36,994 nt of DNA from the NCBI RefSeq assembly GCF_021283305.1, contig NZ_JAJSOK010000073.1, positions 1 through 36,994 of the forward strand, given 5' to 3'. Of the stretch, positions 1 through 7,878 are shown piece by piece. The notes beneath the pieces were generated by a model. It made no database searches. It worked only from the letters and a program-made list of their open reading frames with translations, and was not told the DNA's origin. The position numbers and the translations under genes were made by a program. Positions within the stretch are counted from its first letter, which is position 1. Each line of letters begins with the position of its first letter. The DNA is from Pseudonocardia kujensis (lineage in GTDB: Bacteria; Actinomycetota; Actinomycetes; Mycobacteriales; Pseudonocardiaceae).

Positions 1-1
1 C

Positions 2-256
2 CAGGCCCGGGCCGGGCACGGCAGCGCGGACACCTGGATCCTCGACGCCGCCTTCCCGGCGCGGCGCGCCACGCCGCTGGTGACCCTGCTCGACGGGCAC
101 CCGCACACGCTGGCCTTCCTCGCCGGGGTCAACCAGGTTCGCGCCACCCACCTCGGCGTGACCCGGTTCGGCCAGTCCGGCGACCTCGACAGCGTGTACC
201 GCTACCACGGCATCGACGCGGACAGCGTGGTCGGCGCCGCCCTCGACCTGCTCTGA
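2..256 (+). CDS. 2-oxo-acid dehydrogenase E1, AceE/transketolase-like (C-terminal fragment)
   Basis: Only the last 84 codons are in the window; the gene begins upstream. The tail contains LLDGHPHTLAFLAG, then LGVTRFGQSGDLDSVYRYHGID and a terminal AALDLL. This is the transketolase C-terminal (regulatory) domain found in homodimeric pyruvate-dehydrogenase-type E1 proteins, which use thiamine diphosphate to decarboxylate a 2-oxo acid and hand the acyl group to an E2. Only 29 bp separate its stop from the FAD subunit of the molybdenum hydroxylase, so the two are probably co-transcribed. The substrate (pyruvate or another 2-oxo acid) cannot be decided from this domain. Two E2 genes lie further along the window, which supports a dehydrogenase-complex role. 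Confidence 0.72.
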   Translation, partial: QARAGHGSADTWILDAAFPARRATPLVTLLDGHPHTLAFLAGVNQVRATHLGVTRFGQSGDLDSVYRYHGIDADSVVGAALDLL

Positions 257-285
257 ACGACAGCGCCACTGCCGGAAGGACACTG

Positions 286-1293
286 ATGCACCCGTTCGCC
301 TACGCTCGCCCGCACGACGAGGCCCAGGCAGTGGCCCTGGTAGCAGAACCCGGCAGCACGATCATCGCCGGCGGAACCGAGCTGCTGAACTGGCTTCGGC
401 TCGGCATCACCCGCCCCGACAACATCATCGACATCGGCCGGCTCCCGGACCGCGCCAACATTGGCCTGGAGGACGGGTTCCTCACGCTTGGCGCGTTGGC
501 CACCCTCAATCAGATCGGCGAGCACCCAACGGTCGGCGAACACGCCCGCGTCTTGGGACAGGCCTGCCTATTGGCCGCTTCTGCCCAGGTGAGAAACCGG
601 GCGACCATCGGCGGTAACGTGCTCCAGCGGACGCGATGCGCCTACTTCCGTGCCGCGGAACCTCTACCGTGGGCCTGCAACAAGCGCGCCCCCGGCACCG
701 GATGCCCAGCGCGGCACGCAATGAACGACGAGCACGCCATATTCGGATGGACAGACGACTGCGTCGCGGTCCATCCGTCCGACCCCCTCGTTGCACTGGC
801 GGCCCTCGACGCCGACGTTGACCTCGTCTCGCCCGAGGGCGCCCGCCGTCTCCCAGTGGGAAAGCTACACCTGGCCCAGCAGGAGGCCAAAGCCATCGGT
901 CACGACCCGGCGACGCAGGAAACAGTGCTGCGTCACGACGAAATGATCACCGGCTATCGGGTCCCATTGCTGCCGGGAGCACGATCGGCCTATCTCAAGG
1001 TGCGCGAACGGCAAAGCTACGCATACGCCCTCGCCACCGCCGCCGCTGTGGTCCAGATGGACGGCGACACGATCCAGTCGATTCGGGTTGCCCTGGGCTC
1101 TGTGGCGCAAAGACCCTGGAGACTTCTACGTGCGGAGACGAGCCTTCCCGGAAACCGGCTCAGCGCAGACACGGTCCGCGAAGCGGTTCAATGGGACCTT
1201 GACGAAGCCAGACCCTTGTCCGGAAACGCATACAAGGTCCGCCTGGCCCGAAACACAGCCGTCCGGGCAATCATGGCCGCGGTCGAATCGTGA
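286..1293 (+). CDS. Molybdenum hydroxylase FAD-binding subunit, PaoB/YagS type with extra Fe-S cysteines
   Basis: The 335-residue protein is the medium subunit of a xanthine-dehydrogenase-family enzyme, passing electrons from the Fe-S subunit through FAD to an acceptor. FAD-binding motifs are visible as IIAGGTELLNWLRLG (residues 26-40) and TIGGNVLQRTRC (107-118). Four cysteines (118, 131, 140, 159) sit in an inserted loop with the pattern RTRCxYFR, CNKR, GTGC and DDC. This matches the segment that carries an additional [4Fe-4S] cluster in E. coli PaoB (YagS) and is absent from CoxM-type subunits. The ATG start is preceded by GGAAGGA. It is followed by the 2Fe-2S and Mo subunits on the same strand. 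It is the only FAD subunit in the window, so it may also serve the second hydroxylase. Aldehyde oxidase activity is the best family guess; the substrate is unknown. Confidence 0.88.
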   Translation: MHPFAYARPHDEAQAVALVAEPGSTIIAGGTELLNWLRLGITRPDNIIDIGRLPDRANIGLEDGFLTLGALATLNQIGEHPTVGEHARVLGQACLLAASAQVRNRATIGGNVLQRTRCAYFRAAEPLPWACNKRAPGTGCPARHAMNDEHAIFGWTDDCVAVHPSDPLVALAALDADVDLVSPEGARRLPVGKLHLAQQEAKAIGHDPATQETVLRHDEMITGYRVPLLPGARSAYLKVRERQSYAYALATAAAVVQMDGDTIQSIRVALGSVAQRPWRLLRAETSLPGNRLSADTVREAVQWDLDEARPLSGNAYKVRLARNTAVRAIMAAVES

Positions 1294-1401
1294 AGGTGCG
1301 GGCCGTCATCGTATCGGTGAGGTGCAAACAAATCAATTCCCGCGCGCTGGATGTCGGGGTCGGCTGTTCGTCGGCGCCGCACGCTCGAGGAAGAGGTGCT
1401 C

Positions 1402-1965
1402 ATGACCCGCAGCCAGATTCTCAACGATGGAGGAGTGGCTCCCGACGATCCTGCGGGGGATACGCCCACAAACCAGGAACCCCTTGCGCCGGCCCTGGCG
1501 GTGAACGTGCGGTTGCATGTCAACGGCGCGCAGCACGCTGTACACGTGTCGGCCAGGGTAACCCTGCTCGATTGGCTGCGCGACGATCTCAGGCTGACGG
1601 GCACCAAGAAGGGCTGCAACGAGGGTGCTTGTGGCGCCTGCACTGTCTTGGTCAACGGCCGGCGGATGAACAGCTGCCTGATGCTCGTTGCGCAGTGTGA
1701 CGGCAGTGAGGTCACCACGATCGAAGGCCTGGCTGGCCCCGACGGCCATCTGCATCCGGTGCAGCAGGCGTTCATCGACTGCGATGCCTTCCAGTGCGGC
1801 TACTGCACGCCGGGACAGGTGCTCTCGGCGGTCGCCTGCATCCAGGAGGGACACACCAGGTCCCCCGAGGAGGTACGGGAGTGGATGAGCGGCAACCTCT
1901 GCCGGTGCTCCGCCTATCCGCAGATCACGTCCGCGGTGCTGGCCGCCGCCGAGGGGAAGGTCTAA
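1402..1965 (+). CDS. Molybdenum hydroxylase 2Fe-2S subunit (copy 1)
   Basis: This is the small electron-transfer subunit with two [2Fe-2S] clusters, 187 residues. The plant-type ferredoxin loop has C72-x4-C77-x2-C80-x11-C92, and the helical C-terminal domain has C132-x2-C135 and C167-x-C169 (CGYCTPGQ and CRCSAY). An in-frame ATG exists at 1351, but the ATG at 1402 has a strong GAGGAAGAGG ribosome-binding site and fits the family's N-terminus. No Tat signal is visible, so a cytoplasmic enzyme is likely, unlike E. coli PaoA. It lies between the FAD and Mo subunits. A stretch of 217 bp separates its stop from the Mo subunit start, whereas the second copy in this window overlaps its partner. Confidence 0.92.
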   Translation: MTRSQILNDGGVAPDDPAGDTPTNQEPLAPALAVNVRLHVNGAQHAVHVSARVTLLDWLRDDLRLTGTKKGCNEGACGACTVLVNGRRMNSCLMLVAQCDGSEVTTIEGLAGPDGHLHPVQQAFIDCDAFQCGYCTPGQVLSAVACIQEGHTRSPEEVREWMSGNLCRCSAYPQITSAVLAAAEGKV

Positions 1966-2186
1966 TGGGCTGCCGCGCTACCCTTCTTCGGTCAGGAGTC
2001 GACGCAAGGCGACGCTGCACATCGTGGTTCCGACGAGAGCGATCATCGGGCATCCTCCCGCCAAGGAGATCACTGGATTCGGCTTCACTGGCCGGGCCCG
2101 GCCGACGCGACCGCTTACCCGGACAACCAGCCAGCTGCGGCCGGCGCAGGCTGGTGTGGGCTGTCAGCACTGCGGTGTCCCGATGA
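1965..2186 (+). other. Possible 73-codon bridging reading frame between the 2Fe-2S and Mo subunit genes
   Basis: An ATG overlaps the stop of the 2Fe-2S gene (TAATG at 1963-1967), and the resulting frame ends in a TGA that overlaps the ATG of the Mo subunit (ATGA at 2183-2186). The encoded 73 residues are arginine- and serine-rich and match no family I recognise. The composition looks like an ordinary out-of-frame reading of GC-rich DNA. The only positive evidence is the pair of perfect stop/start overlaps, which would allow translational coupling across the gap. Most likely non-functional as a protein. Confidence 0.2.
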
Positions 2187-4369
2187 CGGCGCCAACCGAA
2201 GGACGGGCGATCGGAGCTCCGCGCCCGCGTATAGAGGGACCGCTCAAGGTAACCGGCGCGGCGAGGTACTCGGCCGACAACGCCCCGCCCGACGCCCTTC
2301 ACGCAACTCTCGTCGGTGCGCCGGTTTGCCAAGGGCGGATCGTTGACGTCGACGCCAGCGCGGCGCTGGCCGTCGAGGGCGTCGTCCGGATACTCACCTG
2401 GCATGACCTACCCACGTTCGGGCCGGTGCCTCCCTGGCAGGCCGCCGTTCTGAACCTTCCCATGCAGAGCGACCGCATCCAGCACGAGGGCGAGCCTGTC
2501 GCGATCGTGCTGGCCACGGACATCCAGGCAGCCGAACAGGCCCGCACCATGGTGACGGTCCGCTGTGCGCCCACACCTCCCGTCCTGCCCGGCCAGGGAC
2601 GACGCAATCTCATCACCGCTTCGGAAGAAGTGGACGAGTCCGGGCTAGTTGAAGGTGAGCGGGGCGCGCCGTTCCGTATCGGGGACGTGGACGCTGCTCT
2701 TGCTTCGTCTGCTGTTCGCGTCTCCGAAACATGGATCCAGCCGTCGCGCCATCACAACTTCATCGAGACGTCCGGAACCGTGGCCCGCTGGGACGGCGAC
2801 TTGCTGACGGTGTGGGACTCCGCCCAAGCGAGCTTCATCGTCCCCAACGTGATCGCGGCCGCGCTGCAGCTCGATCCCGGGAACATTCGCGTGATTGCTC
2901 CCCATGTCGGCGGCGGTTTCGGCGGGAAGGGTTGGGTGTGGCCACACCAGATCCTCGCGGCTGCCGCCGCACGGATCGTCGACAGACCGGTCAAGCTGCA
3001 TCTCGGGCGGGCCGACCAGTACACCTCGACGGGGTTTCAGCCCCTGCTCGACCAGTTCCTCGAGCTCGGGGCGACAGAAGACGGCAGGCTGACCGCCCTG
3101 CGTCATCAGGTCTCCAACATCACGTCGATGACCGAGGTGTACGTCGAAGCGGCGACCGAGGTGAAGGACCTGTACGCCTGCCCGGCCATTGACGTCAGCC
3201 AGTCTGTCGAGCCGGTGACGGTCAACCTGCCGACGCCTATGCGCACGACCAACGAGGGATGCGGGCTGTGGCCGCTTGAGAGCGCGATGAACGAGCTCGC
3301 GCATCGACTGGGCGTCGACCCGATCGAGATTCGCCTCCGGAATCACGCGGACCGTGAGCCGACGACGGGTCGTGCCTGGTCGACCAAGCACCTGCGCGAG
3401 GCGTACGAGGAAGGTGCTCGGCTCTTCGGCTGGTACTCTCGCCCGCGCGGAGGACGCTCCGAGGGGAACTGGCGGATCGGGACGGGGATGGCCAGCTCCA
3501 CGATGGGGCAGATCAGGTTTCCCGGGAATGCCACGGTGGTACTCCAGAGGGATGGTGACGTGGTCGTCCGCGTCGACATCCAGGACATCGGCACCGGTTT
3601 GCAGACGCTCCTTGCCCAGGTCGCAGCGGAAGAGCTGGGGACATCGGTCGAGGCCGTACGAGTCGAGTGGGGCGACAGCGACCTGCCCTCGACGGGTCCC
3701 ATGTACGCGGGCTCGGGGACGGTCGCCAATACCAGCGCGGTCGCGCTAGCGTGCCGCGACATTCGCAAGCAGCTCGGAGAGCACTCAGACACCGACGACG
3801 TACTCGACGCGCTCCGTCAGACCGACCTCCCCCAGATAACCGGCGACGGGCGGTACGAGCTGCCGAACCGAGTACCCATGGACATGTACGGTGGTGACTC
3901 GGGATATGCGATTCGAAGCTTCGGCGCTGTGTTCGCTGAGGTGGCTGTCGATCCGGAGCTCGGCATCATGCGGATGCGCCGCATGGTCGGAGTGTACGAC
4001 TGCGGGCGAGTAATGAACGCGCGGACCGCGCGCTCACAGATGATCGGTTCTCTCGTCTGGGCGTGGGGTAAGAGCGCGCTGGAACGCAGCGAACTCGACC
4101 CGACAACTGCGCGGTGGATGTCGAAGAACCTGTCCTCCGTCCACATCCCGGTCAACGCCGACATCTCAGACCTGATCACAATCGCCTTCATCGACGAGCC
4201 GGACCCCTACGCGAGCGTGACAGGTGCCCGCGCCATGGGCGAGATCGGCGCGACGGGCGCGGACGCCGCCATCGCCGAAGCAGTGTTTGACGCGATCGGA
4301 GTTCGCTTTCGTGAGCTGCCCATCACCCCTAAGCGAATCCTGGACGCGCTCGCCGAGATGGGCCGCTGA
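2183..4369 (+). CDS. Molybdenum hydroxylase large (Mo-cofactor) subunit (copy 1)
   Basis: This 728-residue catalytic subunit of the xanthine dehydrogenase/aldehyde oxidase family hydroxylates an aldehyde or N-heterocycle carbon at a molybdopterin centre, using water. The N-terminus shows the family pattern GAPRPRIEGPLKVTGAARY. The glycine-rich Mo-pterin loop GGGFGGKGWVWPHQ is near residues 241-255, and the C-terminal MGEIGATGADA supplies the expected catalytic glutamate (E687). The start at 2183 was chosen because its N-terminus aligns residue for residue with the second copy; an earlier GTG at 2024 is in frame but adds unrelated sequence. No good ribosome-binding site precedes 2183, so coupling from upstream translation is possible. 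Similarity to copy 2 runs along nearly the whole length, indicating duplication. Confidence 0.9.
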   Translation: MTAPTEGRAIGAPRPRIEGPLKVTGAARYSADNAPPDALHATLVGAPVCQGRIVDVDASAALAVEGVVRILTWHDLPTFGPVPPWQAAVLNLPMQSDRIQHEGEPVAIVLATDIQAAEQARTMVTVRCAPTPPVLPGQGRRNLITASEEVDESGLVEGERGAPFRIGDVDAALASSAVRVSETWIQPSRHHNFIETSGTVARWDGDLLTVWDSAQASFIVPNVIAAALQLDPGNIRVIAPHVGGGFGGKGWVWPHQILAAAAARIVDRPVKLHLGRADQYTSTGFQPLLDQFLELGATEDGRLTALRHQVSNITSMTEVYVEAATEVKDLYACPAIDVSQSVEPVTVNLPTPMRTTNEGCGLWPLESAMNELAHRLGVDPIEIRLRNHADREPTTGRAWSTKHLREAYEEGARLFGWYSRPRGGRSEGNWRIGTGMASSTMGQIRFPGNATVVLQRDGDVVVRVDIQDIGTGLQTLLAQVAAEELGTSVEAVRVEWGDSDLPSTGPMYAGSGTVANTSAVALACRDIRKQLGEHSDTDDVLDALRQTDLPQITGDGRYELPNRVPMDMYGGDSGYAIRSFGAVFAEVAVDPELGIMRMRRMVGVYDCGRVMNARTARSQMIGSLVWAWGKSALERSELDPTTARWMSKNLSSVHIPVNADISDLITIAFIDEPDPYASVTGARAMGEIGATGADAAIAEAVFDAIGVRFRELPITPKRILDALAEMGR

Positions 4370-4370
4370 A

Positions 4371-4386
4371 GGCGGGCTTCACCGCC
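4371..4386. terminator. Hairpin after Mo subunit copy 1
   Basis: GGCGG (4371-4375) and CCGCC (4382-4386) form a 5-bp stem with a 6-nt loop immediately after the Mo-subunit stop. It lies between convergent genes, where a terminator serving both strands is expected. There is no T-tract, so the call is tentative. Confidence 0.35.
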
Positions 4387-4510
4387 CATGTGGAGGTGGC
4401 TCAGCCGGATGGCCCTTTGTCACCGGATGGTGTTCTGTCGCGGTCGCCAGCTATCGGTGAGGACGGCTGGCGCGCCGCGAAGGACCTGAGCCGTACCCCC
4501 GAGCTTCAGC

Positions 4511-5024
4511 TCAGTCCTCGTCGGGCTGGATCGGTGCTCCCATATGCCGGAAGGTGCTGCGGTGGAAGACGAGCGGCGTGACATCGGGTCGAGCATGCGC
4601 TCGGTGGATGGCGAGCAGCGCGATCGTGTGGTCGCCAGCCGGAAGTTCGTCGTGTAGTGAGCACGACAGCCAGGCAGATGCATCTCGTATTAGTGCCTTC
4701 CGGTCCTCCCCGATTTCCCCATCGATGTCGGCGAAACGGTCGAGGCCTCGGCGCGCTAAGCGCCTGCGAACTGAAGCGTGCTTCTCGGAGATGACGCTGA
4801 CGCCGATTCTGCGACGGTTCCGTAGTTGCGGCCAGGTAATTGAGGGTCGTCTGGATGTAGATCGAGACTAGGGGAGGGGTTAAGGAGACAGACACGAAGG
4901 AGCTGGCTGCGAGGCCGATCGGGACTCCATCGCTGAGCGCTCCGAGGGCGGTGACCCCCGTCGGGAAACAGGCGAACGTCCGCTTGAGCCCGTCCGCGGT
5001 GTCCGCGGGCTGCAACGTGATCAC
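4511..5024 (-). pseudogene. Flavin reductase (FMN-binding split-barrel, HpaC-like), frameshifted
   Basis: The GTG start at 5024 follows a good CAGGAG site. The first half reads as a flavin reductase: TFACFPTGVTALGA, then DGVPIGLAASSFVSVSLTPPLVSIYIQTT. The second half is in another frame (TWPQLRNRRRIGVSVISEKH, then LHDELPAGDHTIALLAIHRA and FRHMGAPIQPDED) and ends at 4511. Removing one base from the GGG at 4844-4846 joins both halves into a normal 170-residue protein. The intact family supplies reduced flavin to a partner monooxygenase. It is the last gene of a minus-strand run E2, CoA-transferase A, CoA-transferase B, flavin reductase, and the two CoA-transferase genes also have indels. Real decay is favoured, but a sequencing error cannot be excluded from sequence alone. 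Confidence 0.75.
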
Positions 5025-5085
5025 GGGTCAGCTCCTGACAGTCGGGCGGTGGCACAGCAGCGCTGTTCCGGATGGGCTCTGTCGA

Positions 5086-5718
5086 TCAGTCGATTTTGAG
5101 CCGGGGCGGCGGTGGCGGCACGGACCTCTGTCTCCGTTGTCCCCGATGAGAGCTCGACAAGGCGAAGGCCGTGAGCGGTGACGTCGATGACAGCGAGGTC
5201 GGTGATGATCCGGTTGACGACATCGCGGCCGGTGAGGGGAAGGTCGTTACGCGTCGTATTTTGGGTGTGCCGTCCTTGGCTCGGTGCTCCATCAGCACGA
5301 TGACGCGGCGGGCGCCGTGAACCAGATCCATCGCGCCGCCCATTCCCTTGACGAGCTTCCCTGGAACGGACCAGTTGGACAGGTCACCGGTCTCCGAGAC
5401 CTGCATAGCGCCGAGCATGGCGACGTCGAGATGACCGCCCCGGATCATCCCGAACGACAGAGCCGAGTCGAAGAACGAGGCCCCGGGCCGGACTGTGACC
5501 GTCTCCTTGCCTGCGTTGATCAGATCCGGGTCGAGGGCTCCGGGCTGTGGGTAAGGGCCCGTGCCGAGGACCCCGTTCTCGCTGTGCAGCACGACTTCGA
5601 CGTCAGCCGGTAGGTATGCCGGCACAAGGGTGGGCAGGCCGATGCCCAGGTTCACGTACTGTCCGCCTGCGAGCTCCGCAGCGGCGCGGGCGGCGATCTG
5701 CTCGCGGATGCCAATCAC
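5086..5718 (-). pseudogene. scoB: 3-oxoacid CoA-transferase subunit B with two compensating frameshifts
   Basis: The frame is open for 210 residues, but only about the first 150 fit the family: NLGIGLPTLVPAYLP, the SENGVLGTGP loop carrying the catalytic glutamate, and GGHLDVAMLGAMQV. After KDGTPKI the protein becomes serine/proline-rich nonsense. The expected tail (NDLPLTGRDVVNRIITDLAV, then TAHGLRLVELSSGTTETEV) is in the neighbouring frame. A missing base near 5257-5265 and an extra base near 5098-5105 restore a normal 210-residue subunit ending LKID. The gene would therefore pass as intact in automatic annotation while about 50 C-terminal residues are scrambled. The GTG start overlaps the stop of subunit A (GTGA). 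The family moves CoA from succinyl-CoA or another donor to a 3-oxo acid. Confidence 0.78.
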
Positions 5719-6459
5719 GGCGCCACCTCGGCGGTAGTAGTGCGTTCGATTCTCTTCTCCCGTCCCGGGCCGTGCACGACATGCTGCACAAAGACCCCGG
5801 GGAGATGGACAGAGGCTGGGTCGAGTTCGCCCGGCTCGAGGAGCTCCTCGACTTCCGCGATCGTCACTCGACCTGCCATGGCGCAGAGCGGGTTGAAGTT
5901 TGCTGCCGACTTCTCGAAGACGAGGTTGCCGTGCCGGTCTCCATAGACGGCGGCAACCAGGGCGAAATCCGTCTGGATGGCCTCTTCCAACACATAGAGC
6001 CTCCCATTGAACTCACGAGTCTCCCGTGGTGGCGAGGCGACAGCGACCGACCCGTCGGCTTCGTACCGCCAGGGCAGACCTCCCTCGGCGATCTGGCTCC
6101 CCACACCGGCCGGTGTGTAGAAGGCAGCGATCCCACACCCGCCGGCCCGAAGCCGTTCGGCGAGCGACCCCTGCGGGCACAGCTCGACCTCCAGCTCACC
6201 GGCTGACGCGCGAACTCCTTGTTCTCGCCGACGTAAGACCCTGTGACCCGGCTGATGCGACGGTCGGCCAGCAGGATCCCCAGGCCCCAGTCATCGACGC
6301 CACAGTTATTCGAGACCACCCGCAGATCGTCGACCTGACGCTCGTGCAACGCGCTGATCAGAGTCGACGGGATGCCGCACAGCCCGAATCCGCCGACGGC
6401 CAGGGTCGAGCCGGGGCCAACCCGGCGACAGCGGCTGATGCAGTGGCAACCTTGTCCAT
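5715..6459 (-). pseudogene. scoA: 3-oxoacid CoA-transferase subunit A, two frameshifts
   Basis: The start ATG (6457-6459) follows an AAAGG site and lies 25 bp after the E2 stop. The protein is readable in three pieces. MDKVATASAAVAGLAP is in one frame. GSTLAVGGFGLCGIPSTLI through VTGSYVGENKEFARQ is in a second. GELEVELCPQGSLAERL through EEVEELLEPG-type sequence to AEVAP is in a third. One base is missing near 6412-6416 (CCGGC where CCGGGC is expected). The second break, near 6213, coincides with missing residues between EFARQ and GELEVEL; a 7-bp loss would explain it and would restore the usual length of about 250 residues. GGFGLCGIP is the CoA-binding glycine-rich loop of the family. As it stands the subunit cannot be made full length. 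Confidence 0.8.
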
Positions 6460-6483
6460 GTGGCTGCCTTTCGGTCGGGAGCC

Positions 6484-7611
6484 TCAGAGCCCGAGCTCGG
6501 GTTCGAAGGCACCGGCGGCAAGACGTTCGCGGATCGCACTGACGAAACGGCCCGCGTCGGCACCGTCGACGAGCCGGTGGTCGTAGGTCAGCGGAAGAAA
6601 GCACATCGACCGGATGGCGATCGCGTCCGTGCCGGCCTCGGCCGTGGCGACCACCACCGGCCGCTTGACCACCGCCCCGGTAGCGAGAATCGCTGCTTGA
6701 GGCTGGTTGATGATCGGGGTGTCGAACAGGGTCCCGACGCTGCCGATGTTGGTGATGGTGAAGGTCCCCCCTGCGAGCTCGTCGACGCCGATCGTGTTGT
6801 TGCGGGTGCGGGCTGCCACGTCTGCGATCGCCTTCGCGAGGCCGGCGACAGAGAGCTCGTCCGCGTTCCGGATCACCGGCACGAGAAGGCCTCGCGGCGT
6901 GTCCACGGCTACAGCGAGATGAACGTCGGAGTGATAGGCGATCTGCCCGTCGTCGGTGATGGAGGCGTTGAAGGCGGGGAATGCGCGCAGCGCCTCCACC
7001 GCTGCCTTCGCGATGAAAGGGAGGTAGGTGAGCCCGACTCCGTGACGGTGGCGGAACTCGGCCTTTGCCCGCTCCCGCAAGGCCACGACGCGACTGAGGT
7101 CCACCTCCTGCACGGTCGTCAACTGGGCTGAAACAGCCAGTGACTGCACCATGCGATCCGCGATGACGCGCCGCAGGCGAGGCATCGGCCTCGTCGTCCC
7201 GGCGACCGCCTCCTGCGCGCTCGACACCGCCAGCTTCTCCCCGCTGGGAGCCGCTGCCGACGTACTCTCAGCGGTGCCTGCTCCGTCGTTGGCGGCCCGG
7301 GATGCCGGTTCGGCGGAGGGGACCGGAGTCGCGTCGAGCTGTGAGGAGGTCAGGGGAGGGGCCGCAGGTGTCGGCTCTTCACCGATGACGGCGAGTTCGC
7401 CTCCGACGGCGACGACACCGTCGTCCTCGACCAGGATCGCGGTGAGCAGCCCGGCGGCCGGCGAGGGGATCTCGGTGTCGACTTTGTCGGTCGAGACCTC
7501 GAGCAGGGGTTCGTCGACCTCGACGCGATCGCCCACCCGCTTGAGCCAACGCGTGACGGTGCCTTCGGTGACGCTCTCGCCCAGGTCGGGCATGGTTACG
7601 ACGGAGGACAT
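6484..7611 (-). CDS. Dihydrolipoamide acyltransferase (E2), short form lacking a subunit-binding domain (copy 1)
   Basis: E2 carries acyl groups on a lipoyl arm and transfers them to CoA. Residues 1-78 form one lipoyl domain with the lipoylation lysine K43 in STDKVDTEIP. An Ala/Pro/Ser-rich linker (about 79-150) runs straight into the catalytic domain, which begins PMPRLRRVIADRM and ends with the active-site motif DHRLVDG. The peripheral-subunit-binding domain that normally sits in the linker to hold E1 or E3 is not visible, and the protein is short at 375 residues. The ATG at 7611 was preferred to an in-frame GTG at 7629 because it starts the lipoyl domain directly. It is divergent from the second hydroxylase and leads an operon with the two CoA-transferase genes. 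The acyl substrate is unknown. Confidence 0.88.
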   Translation of the reverse strand: MSSVVTMPDLGESVTEGTVTRWLKRVGDRVEVDEPLLEVSTDKVDTEIPSPAAGLLTAILVEDDGVVAVGGELAVIGEEPTPAAPPLTSSQLDATPVPSAEPASRAANDGAGTAESTSAAAPSGEKLAVSSAQEAVAGTTRPMPRLRRVIADRMVQSLAVSAQLTTVQEVDLSRVVALRERAKAEFRHRHGVGLTYLPFIAKAAVEALRAFPAFNASITDDGQIAYHSDVHLAVAVDTPRGLLVPVIRNADELSVAGLAKAIADVAARTRNNTIGVDELAGGTFTITNIGSVGTLFDTPIINQPQAAILATGAVVKRPVVVATAEAGTDAIAIRSMCFLPLTYDHRLVDGADAGRFVSAIRERLAAGAFEPELGL

Positions 7612-7692
7612 CGCTCCTCGAACTCCCACTCTCTACGCCGAGACTGTCGCCCCCTTCCGGGATGCGATGCCCGACTGTACCTTCCGAAGCGG

Positions 7693-7708
7693 AGAATGGA
7701 TACATTCT
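7693..7708. promoter_or_regulatory. Palindromic operator-like site, E2 side
   Basis: AGAATG-GATA-CATTCT is a perfect 6-bp inverted repeat around a GATA spacer, 82 bp upstream of the E2 start. Its core, ATGGATACATT, recurs at 7790-7800 in front of the divergent hydroxylase. Such size and spacing suit a dimeric GntR- or TetR-type repressor. No obvious cognate regulator gene lies beside it. Confidence 0.45.
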
Positions 7709-7789
7709 GCTTGGTGGTGCACAGTAGGGGGACGTCACCGCGGAGGCCCTGAGGCTGCCAGGGTGCACGCTGGCGGTCGCAGGGCCTTG

Positions 7790-7800
7790 ATGGATACATT
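7790..7800. promoter_or_regulatory. Second copy of the operator core, hydroxylase side
   Basis: ATGGATACATT repeats the core of the 7693-7708 palindrome exactly, 79 bp upstream of the 2Fe-2S subunit start. The flanks (TTG before, GAG after) are less symmetrical than in the first copy. TACATT within it could also double as a -10 element on the plus strand. The pairing of one site per divergent gene suggests common control. Confidence 0.42.
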
Positions 7801-7878
7801 GAGCCTCAGTGGATAGCAGTAGCGTCGACTGGGTGCTGGACGTCGTGCACGTCGTGCGACCTCGAGGGAGCGGTGACC

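Noticed and set aside
5086..6459. CoA-transferase genes as the functional link between E2 and the hydroxylases
   Set aside because: Both subunits carry disabling indels, so a present-day role is unlikely unless the sequence is in error.
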